DNA of 64,000 nucleotides from Bacillus_BA songklensis (GCF_042649685.1 NZ_JBHRZT010000072.1:744001-808000); one strand, 5' to 3'; positions 8,463-18,158 are shown, counted from the stretch's first letter. A program made the numbers and translations. Notes: a model not told the origin generated them from the sequence alone.

Positions 8463-9881
8463 ATGAATTCATTATTCAGGAAAAAATCAATTACAGATAT
8501 GCTCAAACAAAGCAAACAAAAATCGTTAAACCGCTCCCTCAGCGCCTTTGACTTAACGCTGTTAGGAATTGGAGCTATTATCGGAACAGGGATTTTTGTC
8601 TTGACAGGTGTTGTCGCTGCTGAAAGTGCAGGACCCGCTCTGATTCTTTCATTCATCATGTCCGGTCTTGCCTGTGCATTTGCAGCGTTCTGTTACGCAG
8701 AGTTCGCTTCCACTGTTCCGATTTCAGGGAGTGTGTATACGTACACATATGCAACATTAGGTGAAATTTTCGCTTTCTTGATCGGCTGGGATTTAATGCT
8801 TGAATACTTGCTTGCAACATCGGCGGTTGCGACAGGATGGTCCGCTTATTTTCAATCATTGTTAAAAGGATTTGGCCTTGAACTCCCGGCTGCGCTTTCA
8901 TCTGCGCCAGGAGCCGGGCAAGGCGGGTTGATTAACTTACCGGCTGTAGTGATCATTCTGTTAATCACAGCACTTTTAAGTAAAGGTGTCCGTGAAAGTG
9001 CCCGCGTGAACAATATCATGGTATTTGTGAAATTAGCGGTTATCATTGCGTTTATCGCAGCTGGAATTGGATATGTAAAACCGGAAAACTGGCAGCCATT
9101 TATGCCGTTCGGCTTTGAAGGTGTTGTAACCGGTGCGGCAACCGTATTCTTCGCTTACATCGGATTCGATGCGGTTGCGACAGCAGCTGAAGAAGTAAAA
9201 CGTCCTCAGCGTGATGTACCGACCGGAATCGTTGCATCTCTTGCGATTTGTACCATCCTTTATATCATCGTTTCACTTGTTTTAACGGGCATGGTTCCAT
9301 TTACGAAATTAAATGTGGCAGACCCGGTATCATTTGCCCTATCTTTTGTTGGTCAGGATCGTTTGGCCGGTTTTATCTCGGTTGGTGCGATTACAGGTAT
9401 CACAACCGTTTTATTGGTTATGCTGTATGCACAAGTCCGTATCTCTTACGCCATGAGCCGTGACGGCTTACTGCCTAAAGGATTAGCAAAGGTTCATACA
9501 AAATTCCAAACTCCGTTTAAAAATACTTGGTTAACAGGATTCATTGGAGCAGGAATTGCGGGGTTTGTGGATTTAACAACTTTAGCTCACTTAGTAAACA
9601 TGGGAACATTGGCAGCCTTCACTTTAATTTCGATTGCAGTAATCGTCATGAGAAAAACACATCCAAACTTGGAACGTTCTTTTAAAGTGCCATTCGTACC
9701 GGTGTTGCCAGCAATAAGCGCTCTGTTCTGTTTATACTTGATGAGCAGCCTGCCGGGCATCACATGGATCGCATTCTTTATCTGGATTGGAATCGGCTTG
9801 CTCGTCTACTTCGGATATGCACGAAAAAACAGTAAATTAAACGAAGGAAATGATTCATCAATCAATCAACAAGTATCATAA
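8463..9881 (+). CDS. yfnA: APC-family amino acid permease (YfnA-like)
   Basis: 472 residues with 12 predicted membrane helices; start at the ATG preceded by AGGGGG, giving MNSLFRKKSITDMLKQ. The segment SLSAFDLTLLGIGAIIGTGI is the substrate/ion-binding opening of the APC superfamily (GIGAIIGTGIF in helix 1), and the protein follows B. subtilis YfnA closely over its whole length, e.g. PISGSVYTYTYATLGE and LAHLVNMGTLAAFT. It is a cytoplasmic-membrane importer of small neutral amino acids by family. Single gene, own promoter and terminator. Confidence 0.9.
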   Translation: MNSLFRKKSITDMLKQSKQKSLNRSLSAFDLTLLGIGAIIGTGIFVLTGVVAAESAGPALILSFIMSGLACAFAAFCYAEFASTVPISGSVYTYTYATLGEIFAFLIGWDLMLEYLLATSAVATGWSAYFQSLLKGFGLELPAALSSAPGAGQGGLINLPAVVIILLITALLSKGVRESARVNNIMVFVKLAVIIAFIAAGIGYVKPENWQPFMPFGFEGVVTGAATVFFAYIGFDAVATAAEEVKRPQRDVPTGIVASLAICTILYIIVSLVLTGMVPFTKLNVADPVSFALSFVGQDRLAGFISVGAITGITTVLLVMLYAQVRISYAMSRDGLLPKGLAKVHTKFQTPFKNTWLTGFIGAGIAGFVDLTTLAHLVNMGTLAAFTLISIAVIVMRKTHPNLERSFKVPFVPVLPAISALFCLYLMSSLPGITWIAFFIWIGIGLLVYFGYARKNSKLNEGNDSSINQQVS

Positions 9882-9885
9882 CAGC

Positions 9886-9941
9886 AAAAACACCTCCTCT
9901 TCATACATCAATCTGATGTTTATGAAGAGAGGTGTTTTTTA
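9886..9941 (+). terminator. Terminator of the permease gene
   Basis: aaaaacacctcctcttcata pairs with tatgaagagaggtgtttttt over a short loop. The 290 bases from here to the cardiolipin synthase stop hold no recognisable gene. Confidence 0.85.
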
Positions 9942-10232
9942 TTTATATATTTATAAACATGCACGAACGAATCGAAACCGATGCCTTGTTCGTTTTCACT
10001 ACTTGAAGAAAATAAAAAATAAAAAGAGTTACTCCCGTTGCTCCTCAAACACAAAATGAAGCTGACTCAAAGGCCTTCTCCTTTCTTATGTAAAAAGAGC
10101 TTAGATCAAATGAATCATCTAGAGAACTCTTGATTTTACTGAATTCTTGATAACGATTCATTTGTTGGGCCGCCACTATCATTTACTAAACATGGAACAC
10201 CGTTATCACACATCCTGCACATGGAAACATTG

Positions 10233-11681
10233 TTATAAAATAGGGGACAACAACCGGGAGATTGATTCCTTGAACTTAATGCCCCTTGACCGCTGATCAT
10301 ACATCTCTTTTGTCAACTCAGTTGATCTCAGGATGTCATCTTCGAAAATGTTTTCTAAACGTTTTGCTGCGTTTGTACCGTAAATAAACGCATTTACTTC
10401 AAAATTCAGTTTAAAACTTCGGACATCAAAATTCGCTGTGCCGACTGAAGCAACTTCTCCATCGACGACAATTGTTTTAGCATGAATGAATCCGTTATCG
10501 TATTTGTAGCATTTTGCACCCGCATCCAATAGTTCTCCCACATAAGAATACGTCGCCCAGTAGACAAACATATGATCCGGTTTATTTGGGATCATGATAC
10601 GGACATCTACCCCTGAAACAGCGGCGATCTTTAAGGCATTCATCACACTTTCATCAGGAACGAAATATGGCGTTTGGATATCAATGCTCTTTTTGGCCGA
10701 ATAAATCATCTTCAGAATGCCATTTCTAATTTGGTGCCATTCAGAATCCGGACCGCTTGAAAGTATTTGAACGGCCGTCGAACCATTTGATTTTTTTAAG
10801 GGATAATACCGCTTTTCAAAAGCTGATTTTTCAGGAGATGCGCTGTTCCAATCCAAGAAAAAGCGGGTCTGAAGAGTATCAACAGCACTTCCCGCGACCT
10901 TTAAATGCGTATCTCTCCAATATCCAAATTTCTTGTTTAACCCTAAATATTCATCTCCAATGTTAAATCCCCCCACATATCCTATTTTTCCATCAATAAT
11001 GACGATTTTTCGGTGATTTCGATAGTTCACTCGAAAATTTAGAAAGGGAAGGATTCTGGAAGGGAAAAAGATCGCCACCTCTCCCCCCGCTTCAATAAGC
11101 GGCTTGAAAAAGCGTTTTGGAACTCTTGAACAACCCATGTCATCATACAATATCCTTACTTCGACACCATCCCTTGCTTTTTCCGTTAAAGCATCAAGAA
11201 CTCTTTTACCAATATGATCATTTCTAAAAATGTAATACACAAGATGAATGTGATCTTGTGCATGGTCGATACTTTCAAGTAAGGCATCAAACTTGTCATG
11301 TCCATCCGTAAAAATCTCGATGTCATTATCCTGGGTAAGCAGGCTATAGCCACTGATCACATTCATATAAATCAGTGATTCATATTGGACCGTTGAAGGG
11401 TCACTATAGCGCATCTGATTTACCTCGATCAACTGTTTTTGCTCTTCCAGCTCCCTCCCGAATTCTCTCTTTTGCTGGGTCGTTAGCTTAAAAATTTTTC
11501 GTTTACTTAAATTTTGACCAAAAATAATATAGAGAAAGAATCCTGCAATCGGAATAAAAAACAGCACTAACAGCCATGCCCATGTAGCGGCGACGTTACG
11601 TCTTTCCAAAAAGATGATGGTCACCGCCAACAGAAGATTTAACACGCCGAAAAAAGATAGCACATACACTAAAATGTCCAT
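10233..11681 (-). CDS. cls: Cardiolipin synthase
   Basis: 482 residues: two N-terminal membrane helices, then two phospholipase-D domains with HKD motifs, YRNHRKIVIIDGKIGYVGG (about residue 223) and FIHAKTIVVDGEVASVGT (about residue 400). It joins two phosphatidylglycerol molecules to cardiolipin plus glycerol at the membrane. Length and the N-terminal PLDc_N helix pair match Bacillus ClsA. Stands alone; the region upstream holds a very small open frame. Confidence 0.93.
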   Translation of the reverse strand: MDILVYVLSFFGVLNLLLAVTIIFLERRNVAATWAWLLVLFFIPIAGFFLYIIFGQNLSKRKIFKLTTQQKREFGRELEEQKQLIEVNQMRYSDPSTVQYESLIYMNVISGYSLLTQDNDIEIFTDGHDKFDALLESIDHAQDHIHLVYYIFRNDHIGKRVLDALTEKARDGVEVRILYDDMGCSRVPKRFFKPLIEAGGEVAIFFPSRILPFLNFRVNYRNHRKIVIIDGKIGYVGGFNIGDEYLGLNKKFGYWRDTHLKVAGSAVDTLQTRFFLDWNSASPEKSAFEKRYYPLKKSNGSTAVQILSSGPDSEWHQIRNGILKMIYSAKKSIDIQTPYFVPDESVMNALKIAAVSGVDVRIMIPNKPDHMFVYWATYSYVGELLDAGAKCYKYDNGFIHAKTIVVDGEVASVGTANFDVRSFKLNFEVNAFIYGTNAAKRLENIFEDDILRSTELTKEMYDQRSRGIKFKESISRLLSPIL

Positions 11682-11764
11682 TGTTTTCAGTTCACCTTCA
11701 CCCCCTGGATATCAAACTGATCGATCCTGTCACTATAAATTCCGTTTTCTATTATAATAGCTGT

Positions 11765-11851
11765 TTATCTGAAAATTCTATCAAAAATCGCCGAAAGAAT
11801 GGTAGCTGCAACCAATATATAAGTCCCGCTTAATTTTTCAACCTCTGTCAT
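11765..11851 (-). CDS. Possible 28-residue membrane peptide
   Basis: MTEVEKLSGTYILVAATILSAIFDRIFR: an acidic head, one hydrophobic helix and a basic tail, with GAAGAAGG upstream. The composition is that of many small Bacillus membrane peptides, and it lies in the leader region of the cardiolipin synthase gene on the same strand. No family is recognised and chance cannot be excluded at this length. Confidence 0.35.
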   Translation of the reverse strand: MTEVEKLSGTYILVAATILSAIFDRIFR

Positions 11852-11913
11852 CGAGCCTTCTTCTATTTGCGCTTTTCTGTTCTCTCATCTTGAGCAGACT
11901 TACAAAGGTCTTC

Positions 11914-12011
11914 GTATAAGCGGCTGACAAGAACCCGAAAGGGAGATTGGCAGCCGCTTATGCGTAAAGAATTTGACATGGGCGTTTTTGGCTCATGTCA
12001 AATTCTTTATG
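11914..12011. repeat. Two adjacent perfect hairpins
   Basis: cgtataagcggctg/cagccgcttatgcg (arms 11914-11927 and 11952-11965) is followed directly by taaagaatttgacatg/catgtcaaattcttta (11966-11981 and 11995-12010). Neither has a proper T-tail for transcription in one direction. The surrounding 450 bases before uppP hold no other gene. It may be a remnant of a small palindromic element or a complex bidirectional terminator. Confidence 0.6.
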
Positions 12012-12316
12012 TGGATTCATATATCTATACCCTTTTATCACTCTTCGATAACGGCTATAGGGGCGAAGTAAACTTTTTATGATTTAAGGAGAGGACCCAG
12101 GATTCATATTTTTGAGACTATCCATCATCATAAATGAATAGAAAACGTGCCGTTTGAGGAACTCCATATGGATACATACCGCTCGGTTTGACTTTGGGCT
12201 GTCCTGTTCATTCCATCAAAAATGGTAGTTCGATTCGGAATAAAACAGGTATGACAAGCTCTTGTTTACTATATGTTGTATAGAGGCTAGGAGTTTTTTA
12301 TTTGGAGGCGATATTC

Positions 12317-13096
12317 ATGTCATGGTTTGAAGCCTTTATTTTAGGAATCATACAGGGGTTAACGGAGTTTCTTCCCATTAGCAGTACGGGGCATCTGTAC
12401 CTTGGCCGCCATATGTTTGGATTGGATGAAGCGGGTTTGTTTTTGGATACGATGCTTCATATCGGGACCCTTCTTGCTGTATTGGTTTTCTATAAGGAAG
12501 AATTGCTTCATATTCTGAAAAAGCCCTTTAGTAAACTCACTTTTTTGTTAATCGTTGGAACCATTCCGGCTGTTATGATCGGCCTGCTGTTCAAAGATTA
12601 TTTTGAAGAAATTTCCAAAACAGGCGTCACTATCGGCTGGGAGTTTTTAGTGACCGGATTGTTTTTATGGTTTGCCGATTCCATTCGTGGTGGATATAAA
12701 CAAATGGAGCAAATCACCTACACGGATGCACTTGTCATCGGAACGTTTCAAGCAGCGGCCATTTTCCCTGCGATTTCCCGCTCAGGTCTTACGATTGTGG
12801 CAGCATTGATGAGAAAATTGGATCGCGAAACGGCGGCATATTTCTCCTTCTTGCTTTCCACTCCAGCCATTTTCGGGGCTGTTGTCCTGCAATTTGGCGA
12901 CCTATTCAGTGAACAAGCGGAACAAATTTCTTTTTTCTCTTTGTTTATCGGCACCCTATCATCTGCCGTTTTCGGCTACATCGCCGTCAAATGGATGATC
13001 AACTTCCTAAAGAAGCGCTCATTAAAAATGTTTGCCGTATATGTATGGGTACTCGGACTCATTGTGCTGGCCGGTCAGTGTATGGGAAGGTTTTAA
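12317..13096 (+). CDS. uppP: Undecaprenyl-diphosphatase (BacA type)
   Basis: 259 residues, multi-pass membrane protein. GLTEFLPISSTGHL (residues 14-27) and AIFPAISRSGLTI (about 152) are the two conserved BacA motifs with the catalytic Glu and Arg/Ser. It dephosphorylates undecaprenyl diphosphate so the carrier can be reused in wall synthesis, and confers bacitracin tolerance. ATG chosen 8 bases after GGAGG; the earlier TTG lies inside that ribosome site. Single gene with its own terminator. Confidence 0.93.
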   Translation: MSWFEAFILGIIQGLTEFLPISSTGHLYLGRHMFGLDEAGLFLDTMLHIGTLLAVLVFYKEELLHILKKPFSKLTFLLIVGTIPAVMIGLLFKDYFEEISKTGVTIGWEFLVTGLFLWFADSIRGGYKQMEQITYTDALVIGTFQAAAIFPAISRSGLTIVAALMRKLDRETAAYFSFLLSTPAIFGAVVLQFGDLFSEQAEQISFFSLFIGTLSSAVFGYIAVKWMINFLKKRSLKMFAVYVWVLGLIVLAGQCMGRF

Positions 13097-13103
13097 ATGG
13101 GAT

Positions 13104-13150
13104 GGAGGTGACCCGAAAGTATGTCCTTTATCAGCTTTTGAGTCACCCTC
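13104..13150 (+). terminator. Terminator-like hairpin after uppP
   Basis: ggaggtgacccgaaag pairs with cttttgagtcaccctc. The right arm is a variant of the cttttgagtcagcccc sequence seen at 23995-24010 and, inverted, at 17787-17802. Confidence 0.65.
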
Positions 13151-13248
13151 TTTGCTAACGGCCATATTCTGCAAGATCGATGGCCCCTAATACAATGTGC
13201 GCCAAACCGAATCCAAAAGAACATTTTTTATCACTCTAACTCACCCTT

Positions 13249-14448
13249 TTAGTGTTCATACGGATCTTCAAATGATTTCTTTTCCAATCCCGCCCTTCTT
13301 AATTTCGCTTTCACGTTAACCTTAATTTCCGCTTTTGCAAATTCCTTCGGCCATTCATTTTCAATCTTTTTGAACGTCCGGGGACGTTGGATCGCCATTT
13401 TCTCGCCAAACCCAAAAACATCGGATTCCTTTTCTTGTGCTTTTTGAATCGTTTGGAAAATTTGTTCTTCTATATAGTCCGAGATTTTTTTGTCGTATTT
13501 CCGGTATGTGGAAATACTATCCAGATCACTTTTACAGGATGATGACTCCAAATAAGATTCAAGTAATATTTCCATATCAATGACAGGTCGATCTCCGCGA
13601 TATGTTGTTTTAACGTCTGTTTTCGCCTGGTATACTCTAACCCCTAAAACACCATTTTCCGAACAGGGAATGGTATAATTCGTTGCTCGAAGCTGATTAG
13701 CGATGATGGAGTAATTTCGTATATCTTCTATAGAGAACTGTCCGACTAGCCTATCGCCGAGAAAAATCCCCGCCCCCACAGCCTCCACCAATGCATCCGG
13801 CATCTCCGTTTGCATATTGGTCAGTTCTTTTCCTTTTTCAGGGTCTCCTTTTACTTCCATCATCTCTAGAATGGCTTCTTTTCCTTTAGAGCTCACCGCG
13901 TCACTGAAATCCTTAAGGCGAACTCCCGGGTCTCCCCCATAATCTTTTTTGAGGGTATCTAATTGCGTATTGAGTTTTAAGCTGGAAACCTTTTGAAACG
14001 GATAGGTAACCGACAAAATATCTTTCGCTTTGTTCCCTTTTGCGATGACGATGTTAAAATCATTCCGAATTTCACGGTCCCGCACTAAAAAATCTAAAAA
14101 TTCATCAATCCCCTCTTCGGCTAGCTCTTCGGAGATGACAATGATTTGCAAATGTGAGAGAATGAGCTTTCTTGATAGAACAATATTAAATTTCTTAAAC
14201 ATTTCTGAGATATCATCACCCTCCATGCTGTAGACAACACCTGGAGTTGAATTGCCGGTTTTTTTCGGCCCCAGCTCTGCAGCGTTTATAACTTCTAATG
14301 TGAGCTTATATTTTGCTTCCTCCCCCCTGCCTACGGCAACGCCGCCCACGACAGTAAGTTCGGTTAACTCAACTAAGTCCCAGCACCCGCTTAAACAGAA
14401 CAGATTTGCCAGACAGCATGCAAGCAAATGTTTCTTAAGAGTTTTCAT
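13249..14448 (-). CDS. Ger(x)C family spore germination lipoprotein
   Basis: 399 residues. Signal with lipobox CLSGC followed by the typical GCWDLVELTEL opening of GerAC-type proteins; the conserved LILSHLQIIVISEELAEEG segment lies near residue 105. ATG at 14448 chosen: GGGGGA precedes it by 6 bases and it overlaps the end of the A-subunit gene. It is the outer-face lipoprotein subunit of a nutrient germinant receptor in the inner spore membrane. Last gene of the D-B-A-C operon. A short open frame (13171-13248) after it has no start codon and is not called. Confidence 0.9.
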   Translation of the reverse strand: MKTLKKHLLACCLANLFCLSGCWDLVELTELTVVGGVAVGRGEEAKYKLTLEVINAAELGPKKTGNSTPGVVYSMEGDDISEMFKKFNIVLSRKLILSHLQIIVISEELAEEGIDEFLDFLVRDREIRNDFNIVIAKGNKAKDILSVTYPFQKVSSLKLNTQLDTLKKDYGGDPGVRLKDFSDAVSSKGKEAILEMMEVKGDPEKGKELTNMQTEMPDALVEAVGAGIFLGDRLVGQFSIEDIRNYSIIANQLRATNYTIPCSENGVLGVRVYQAKTDVKTTYRGDRPVIDMEILLESYLESSSCKSDLDSISTYRKYDKKISDYIEEQIFQTIQKAQEKESDVFGFGEKMAIQRPRTFKKIENEWPKEFAKAEIKVNVKAKLRRAGLEKKSFEDPYEH

Positions 14449-16039
14449 TATCATCCCCCTTTTTTGGCGGAGACGGCGGCCGTGCATCCGGTTGTTTCAC
14501 CGGCTGCTTTGATCGTAAGAAGCTTGGACGCGTTTTCATTGCCCATGCCGGAAAACGCAGAAAATTATCCTTTTGAGTCCTTATATGAAAGTTGGTAATG
14601 GTTTCCAAATAGTGAACACCAAACGAACGGAGACTGTTTAAGTGGCATACCATGATCATTAATCCGAGCATCACTCCATACAAACCTGTCGAAGCCGCGA
14701 CAATCATGAAGATAAAGCGCAGAAGCCGAGCCGCCATTGAAAATGAATAAATCGGACTGACAAAGCTGGCAATGGCCGTTAATGATACGATAATAATCAT
14801 AATACTCGAGATAAGTCCCGCTTCTACTGCTGCCTGTCCGATGACGAGACCGCCGACAATGGAAACAGTCATACCGATGGCCCGAGGCAAACGAATCCCC
14901 GCCTCCCGCAAAATTTCAAAAGTAACCTCCATGATAATCGCTTCCACAACAGTAGGAAACGGAATCCCTTCTCGTTGGGCGATAATGCTAAGTAGAAGCT
15001 GGGTCGGGATTAATTCCTGATGGTATAGGATCACTCCTACATAAACAGATGGTAAAATAAGGGAGATCATGAAAGATAAATAACGAATCATTCGGATGAA
15101 TGAAGCCATCATAAACAGTTGGTTATAATCTTCCGAAATGTGGAAAAAATCACTGAAGACGACCGGAATCAATAACACAAAAGGGGTCTCTTCCACAATG
15201 ATTGCAATCTTCCCCTCAATAATACCTGCTGCAATCGTATCCGGTCTTTCGGTATGGAAAATCAGCGGGAAAGGGGTCATCGTTTGATCAACGATGAATT
15301 CTTCCAATACCCCTGAACTATAGACAGCATTCATATCCGCCTTCCGAAGACGGTCACGCAGCTCCTGAACTATGCCGCTGTTGGCGACGTTATTCAGGTA
15401 GCCAATATAGACTGCCGTAGGAGCATCTGTCCCGATTTGAAATGCCTCGAACCTTAAGGCTGGATTTTTAATTCTTCTCCGGATGAGGCTTATGTTTGCA
15501 TCTGCTGACTCTATAAACGCATCTTTTGGACCGCGTATCGTTGTTTGACTAGTTGGTTCTGTGATGGTGCGGTATTGAATGTTCTGGATTTTTAATGCGA
15601 TGGCTTCTATACGTTCTTCCAAATATAACAAGCAATATCCTCTCAGCAATAATTCGATTGCTTTTCCCTGTTCTGTGACAAGTTGTTTGGACATTCCTGT
15701 AAAAAGGCAATCCATAAACCGATGAACTCCCTGCTCCTCCAATATGTAGTTCTCAGAGTGATTATGGACATTAATTGGTTCAAGAACAGCTTGTGATATT
15801 AGCGTTGAATCGGTCATCGAGTCCAAATAGCATAACACGCCTGACATTCTTTCGATGCTAATTCGATTCATCGAAAAATCCACTGACCCGCCAAACACCC
15901 TCTTTAATTGCTCTGCCGTTTCATCCAAATCCATTGAAACAGAACTTTCTTTAATTTCATCCAGAAGGGACTCTTCAGAATACGAAAACTTTTGCTGTTT
16001 CTTTTGTTTCGTCTGTCGTATCCATTCATCCAGCTTCAC
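14435..16039 (-). CDS. GerA-family spore germination receptor A subunit
   Basis: 534 residues: hydrophilic N-terminal domain of about 300 residues with FPLIFHTERPD (the conserved P-F-P-x-x-x-x-T-E-R-P motif), then five or six membrane helices (SFMISLILPSVYVGVILYHQ onward) and a Pro-rich basic tail. GTG start with GGAGGG 7 bases upstream. The A subunit contributes to nutrient recognition and channel function of the receptor. It overlaps both neighbours by 14 bases, showing tight coupling with the B and C subunits. Confidence 0.93.
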   Translation of the reverse strand: MKLDEWIRQTKQKKQQKFSYSEESLLDEIKESSVSMDLDETAEQLKRVFGGSVDFSMNRISIERMSGVLCYLDSMTDSTLISQAVLEPINVHNHSENYILEEQGVHRFMDCLFTGMSKQLVTEQGKAIELLLRGYCLLYLEERIEAIALKIQNIQYRTITEPTSQTTIRGPKDAFIESADANISLIRRRIKNPALRFEAFQIGTDAPTAVYIGYLNNVANSGIVQELRDRLRKADMNAVYSSGVLEEFIVDQTMTPFPLIFHTERPDTIAAGIIEGKIAIIVEETPFVLLIPVVFSDFFHISEDYNQLFMMASFIRMIRYLSFMISLILPSVYVGVILYHQELIPTQLLLSIIAQREGIPFPTVVEAIIMEVTFEILREAGIRLPRAIGMTVSIVGGLVIGQAAVEAGLISSIMIIIVSLTAIASFVSPIYSFSMAARLLRFIFMIVAASTGLYGVMLGLMIMVCHLNSLRSFGVHYLETITNFHIRTQKDNFLRFPAWAMKTRPSFLRSKQPVKQPDARPPSPPKKGDDNENS

Positions 16040-17159
16040 TGCGCTTCCCTCCTAGTTTTTGCTTTGTCCATAAACCGATCAACAGTAAAACGGGAATTCC
16101 GTATTGAAGGGGAAGGTGAACATAATAAGGAACAAACTGCAATCCTTCCTGTAGATGCTCTGCATAGTTATCAGCTATAATCATCGATAAAACAGAAAGG
16201 ATTCCCCCAAACGGAAGGATAAAAAATCGGTACGGAATAGATGAAATGGCTTCCATCCCTTTTAATGCCGCAAGTGTAAATAACAGCACCTTAATAAAGA
16301 TCCCAATTAGCATGACAAAGACGCCAAGGGCATCGAGGCGTTCCAAAAAATGCGCAATCGAAATCGTGCGAATGGCTGACAATAAAGGAAACGACGCCTT
16401 TGATGAATGGTTGACTCCTAAAACAGCCAGCTTGATAAAAGTGAAAAAGGACAAGACAATTCCAGACACGATAACAGCAGCTGCGTTTACTATTAAAAGC
16501 TTTCCCTTTTGCTGTATGTAAGACATTAAACAAAGAAAAACGACCGTTTCCCCATAAGGAAATGTCATTAATTCAGGATAAACGGCCGCCAAAATCGGTT
16601 TTGGCCCATTGAAAAAGATGGGGCGGATTTTATTCATGTCTATACTTCCATTCATCCAAAGAAATACCACAATTAAGAATAAAAAAGAAGCTATGTATGG
16701 CATAAATACGAAGAGAGACCGCGCTGACACTTCCAATCCGTGGTACAGGTAGTACATAACTGTAATGACGAAAAGAATGGCAACAAATTCAATTGGAGTG
16801 TGCGGGTAAATGGCAGTATTGACAAGTTCAGTAAAATCCCTGAGGACACGTGCCGCAATATAAATAAAGTACAACATATAAATAAAAATGACACAGTTGC
16901 TTATTTTGGTGCCCATTAAAGAACTAAATGCATGATAGAGACTGCTTTGCGATGATAAAGTTAGTATTTTAACGTAAACAAACATGAGACCCACTCCGAT
17001 GAAAGAAGCCAATAACACAGCAATCCAAGCATCTTGCTTTGCTTCATCTCCAACACCGACCACGACGGTTGAACCGATTTCAAAGAAATGGATGAGAATA
17101 AATAGCTGTGTATAAGAAATATATTCCGGTTGATTGACCTTCATTTTCTTACATTTCAC
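16026..17159 (-). CDS. GerAB/ArcD/ProY-type germination permease, B subunit
   Basis: 377 residues, ten predicted membrane helices, related to APC transporters; opening ISYTQLFILIHFFEIGS is typical of endospore germination permeases, which form the nutrient-binding subunit of GerA receptors. ATG preceded by AAGGGACGG. Transcribed after the small D-like gene and before the A subunit, which is an unusual order; the standard one is A-B-C. Signals for sporulation-specific transcription could not be firmly assigned upstream. Confidence 0.92.
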   Translation of the reverse strand: MKCKKMKVNQPEYISYTQLFILIHFFEIGSTVVVGVGDEAKQDAWIAVLLASFIGVGLMFVYVKILTLSSQSSLYHAFSSLMGTKISNCVIFIYMLYFIYIAARVLRDFTELVNTAIYPHTPIEFVAILFVITVMYYLYHGLEVSARSLFVFMPYIASFLFLIVVFLWMNGSIDMNKIRPIFFNGPKPILAAVYPELMTFPYGETVVFLCLMSYIQQKGKLLIVNAAAVIVSGIVLSFFTFIKLAVLGVNHSSKASFPLLSAIRTISIAHFLERLDALGVFVMLIGIFIKVLLFTLAALKGMEAISSIPYRFFILPFGGILSVLSMIIADNYAEHLQEGLQFVPYYVHLPLQYGIPVLLLIGLWTKQKLGGKRSEAG

Positions 17160-17166
17160 CGTCCCT

Positions 17167-17394
17167 TCATGTTCGCTTTTCTTTGGTTTTTTTGCGCATC
17201 TTCAGATCAAGGACGATGGCGATAGAAAAATTAATGATAAGAAAGATATAGACATAACCTTTACCGATGCTATTAGTCTTAATGAAAATACGATGTAAAA
17301 CATCAAAGATGCTTTCTCGATACAAAAACACATCGATACCGGCGACAACAAACAATAGGCAAATGCTTGTCAAAGCGGACCATAAAAAAATCAT
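17167..17394 (-). CDS. Small two-helix protein of the germinant receptor operon (D-subunit-like)
   Basis: 75 residues with two membrane helices (LWSALTSICLLFVVAGIDVF and YVYIFLIINFSIAIVLDL) and a very basic tail RKKTKEKRT. Some gerA-type operons carry a small D gene for a protein of two membrane segments that modulates receptor function; size, topology and position, 7 bases from the B gene, fit. ATG rather than the earlier GTG is preferred because AGGTG sits directly against the GTG. Confidence 0.7.
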   Translation of the reverse strand: MIFLWSALTSICLLFVVAGIDVFLYRESIFDVLHRIFIKTNSIGKGYVYIFLIINFSIAIVLDLKMRKKTKEKRT

Positions 17395-17575
17395 ATAAAT
17401 CACACCTGTTGATAAGAATACTTGCTTATTTTTTCCTAAAATAGAAATGATTTATACAAGAGCTGGCCCGTAAGTTCAAAAAATGATCCATTTTATGGTT
17501 TTCATAATAAGTAACGATATTTCCCGTCTTTTCTCTTCGGGAGATCCACATGGAATTTACAAAGTGTTTCTGCAC

Positions 17576-17613
17576 AAAAAATCCGAGAGTCAAATTGACT
17601 CTCGGATTTTTTA
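17576..17613. terminator. Strong hairpin terminator
   Basis: atccgagagtca and tgactctcggat form a 12-pair stem flanked by A and T runs, functional on either strand. On the minus strand it follows immediately on the stop codon of the fragment at 17611-17721. Confidence 0.85.
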
Positions 17614-17721
17614 TCCTCCATGATTCACGCTGCCGGCTTTAATAATTTTTAGTTTATCGTCGATGTTTCCTTTTGTTTCATCCTGATATGAGGTTTTTTT
17701 GTTCCTTCCATAAAGGCATGG
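17611..17721 (-). pseudogene. Orphan gene end before a terminator
   Basis: A 36-codon frame without start reads ...TSYQDETKGNIDDKLKII KAGSVNHGG and stop, and runs straight into the strong terminator, as a real gene end would. An ATG lies just upstream in another frame, separated by a run of seven A, so a one-base slip would join MPLWKEQK to it. No family recognised. The 100 bases further upstream hold an imperfect hairpin. Confidence 0.4.
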
Positions 17722-17786
17722 TTATATGGGGCAACCATTGAATCTTCTATGAAGGATGCCTTTTTTATTTAGGTCAAACTAAAAAA

Positions 17787-17802
17787 GGGGCTGACTCAAA
17801 AG
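17787..17802. repeat. ggggctgactcaaaag element
   Basis: The 16-base word occurs here and inverted at 23995-24010; shorter variants stand at 10061-10071 and 13135-13150. All are intergenic. Confidence 0.6.
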
Positions 17803-17830
17803 TCTTCAAGGAATGGCAGTAATTTATTTT

Positions 17831-18091
17831 TTAACGACTCTTCACTAACAATTGAATCGCTTCTTCTACGACTTTTGATGTATCTTCTCCTGCTTCTTGT
17901 TTTTCAATGAGGCACTGTTCCAAGTTTAGTGCTACAATTTGGGCGATAGTACGATCGACAGCACTGCGAACGGCTGAAAGCTGCGTGACGACATCTTTAC
18001 AGTTCTTTTCTTCTTCCATCATGCGAAGAACGCCGCGAACTTGGCCTTCAATTCGTTTTAAACGATTTTTCGTTTGATCTGTATAGTTCAT
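17831..18091 (-). CDS. CsoR/CstR-family transcriptional repressor
   Basis: 86 residues covering the all-helical DUF156 fold: RLKRIEGQVRGVLRMMEEEK, then NCKDVVTQLSAVRSAVDR and ALNLEQCLIEK. The two thiol positions are Cys31 (NCKD) and Cys60 (LEQC), while the histidine used for copper in CsoR (position before the second Cys by four) is Asn. That Cys-Asn-Cys pattern is the one of CstR, which senses persulfides by forming Cys31-Cys60 polysulfide links and releases DNA. It follows a rhodanese gene 67 bases upstream on the same strand, which supports a sulfur role. B. subtilis YrkD is a comparable protein. Confidence 0.85.
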   Translation of the reverse strand: MNYTDQTKNRLKRIEGQVRGVLRMMEEEKNCKDVVTQLSAVRSAVDRTIAQIVALNLEQCLIEKQEAGEDTSKVVEEAIQLLVKSR

Positions 18092-18158
18092 CTTCGTTCA
18101 CCCTTTCTACCTCTCTTATTGTATGGGACACCCTCTTCGTTTACAAAATTTCATTATC

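Noticed and set aside
13171..13248. Frame ending FGLAHIVLGAIDLAEYGR after the gerC-type gene
   Set aside because: Gene-like residues but no start codon and an in-frame stop just upstream.
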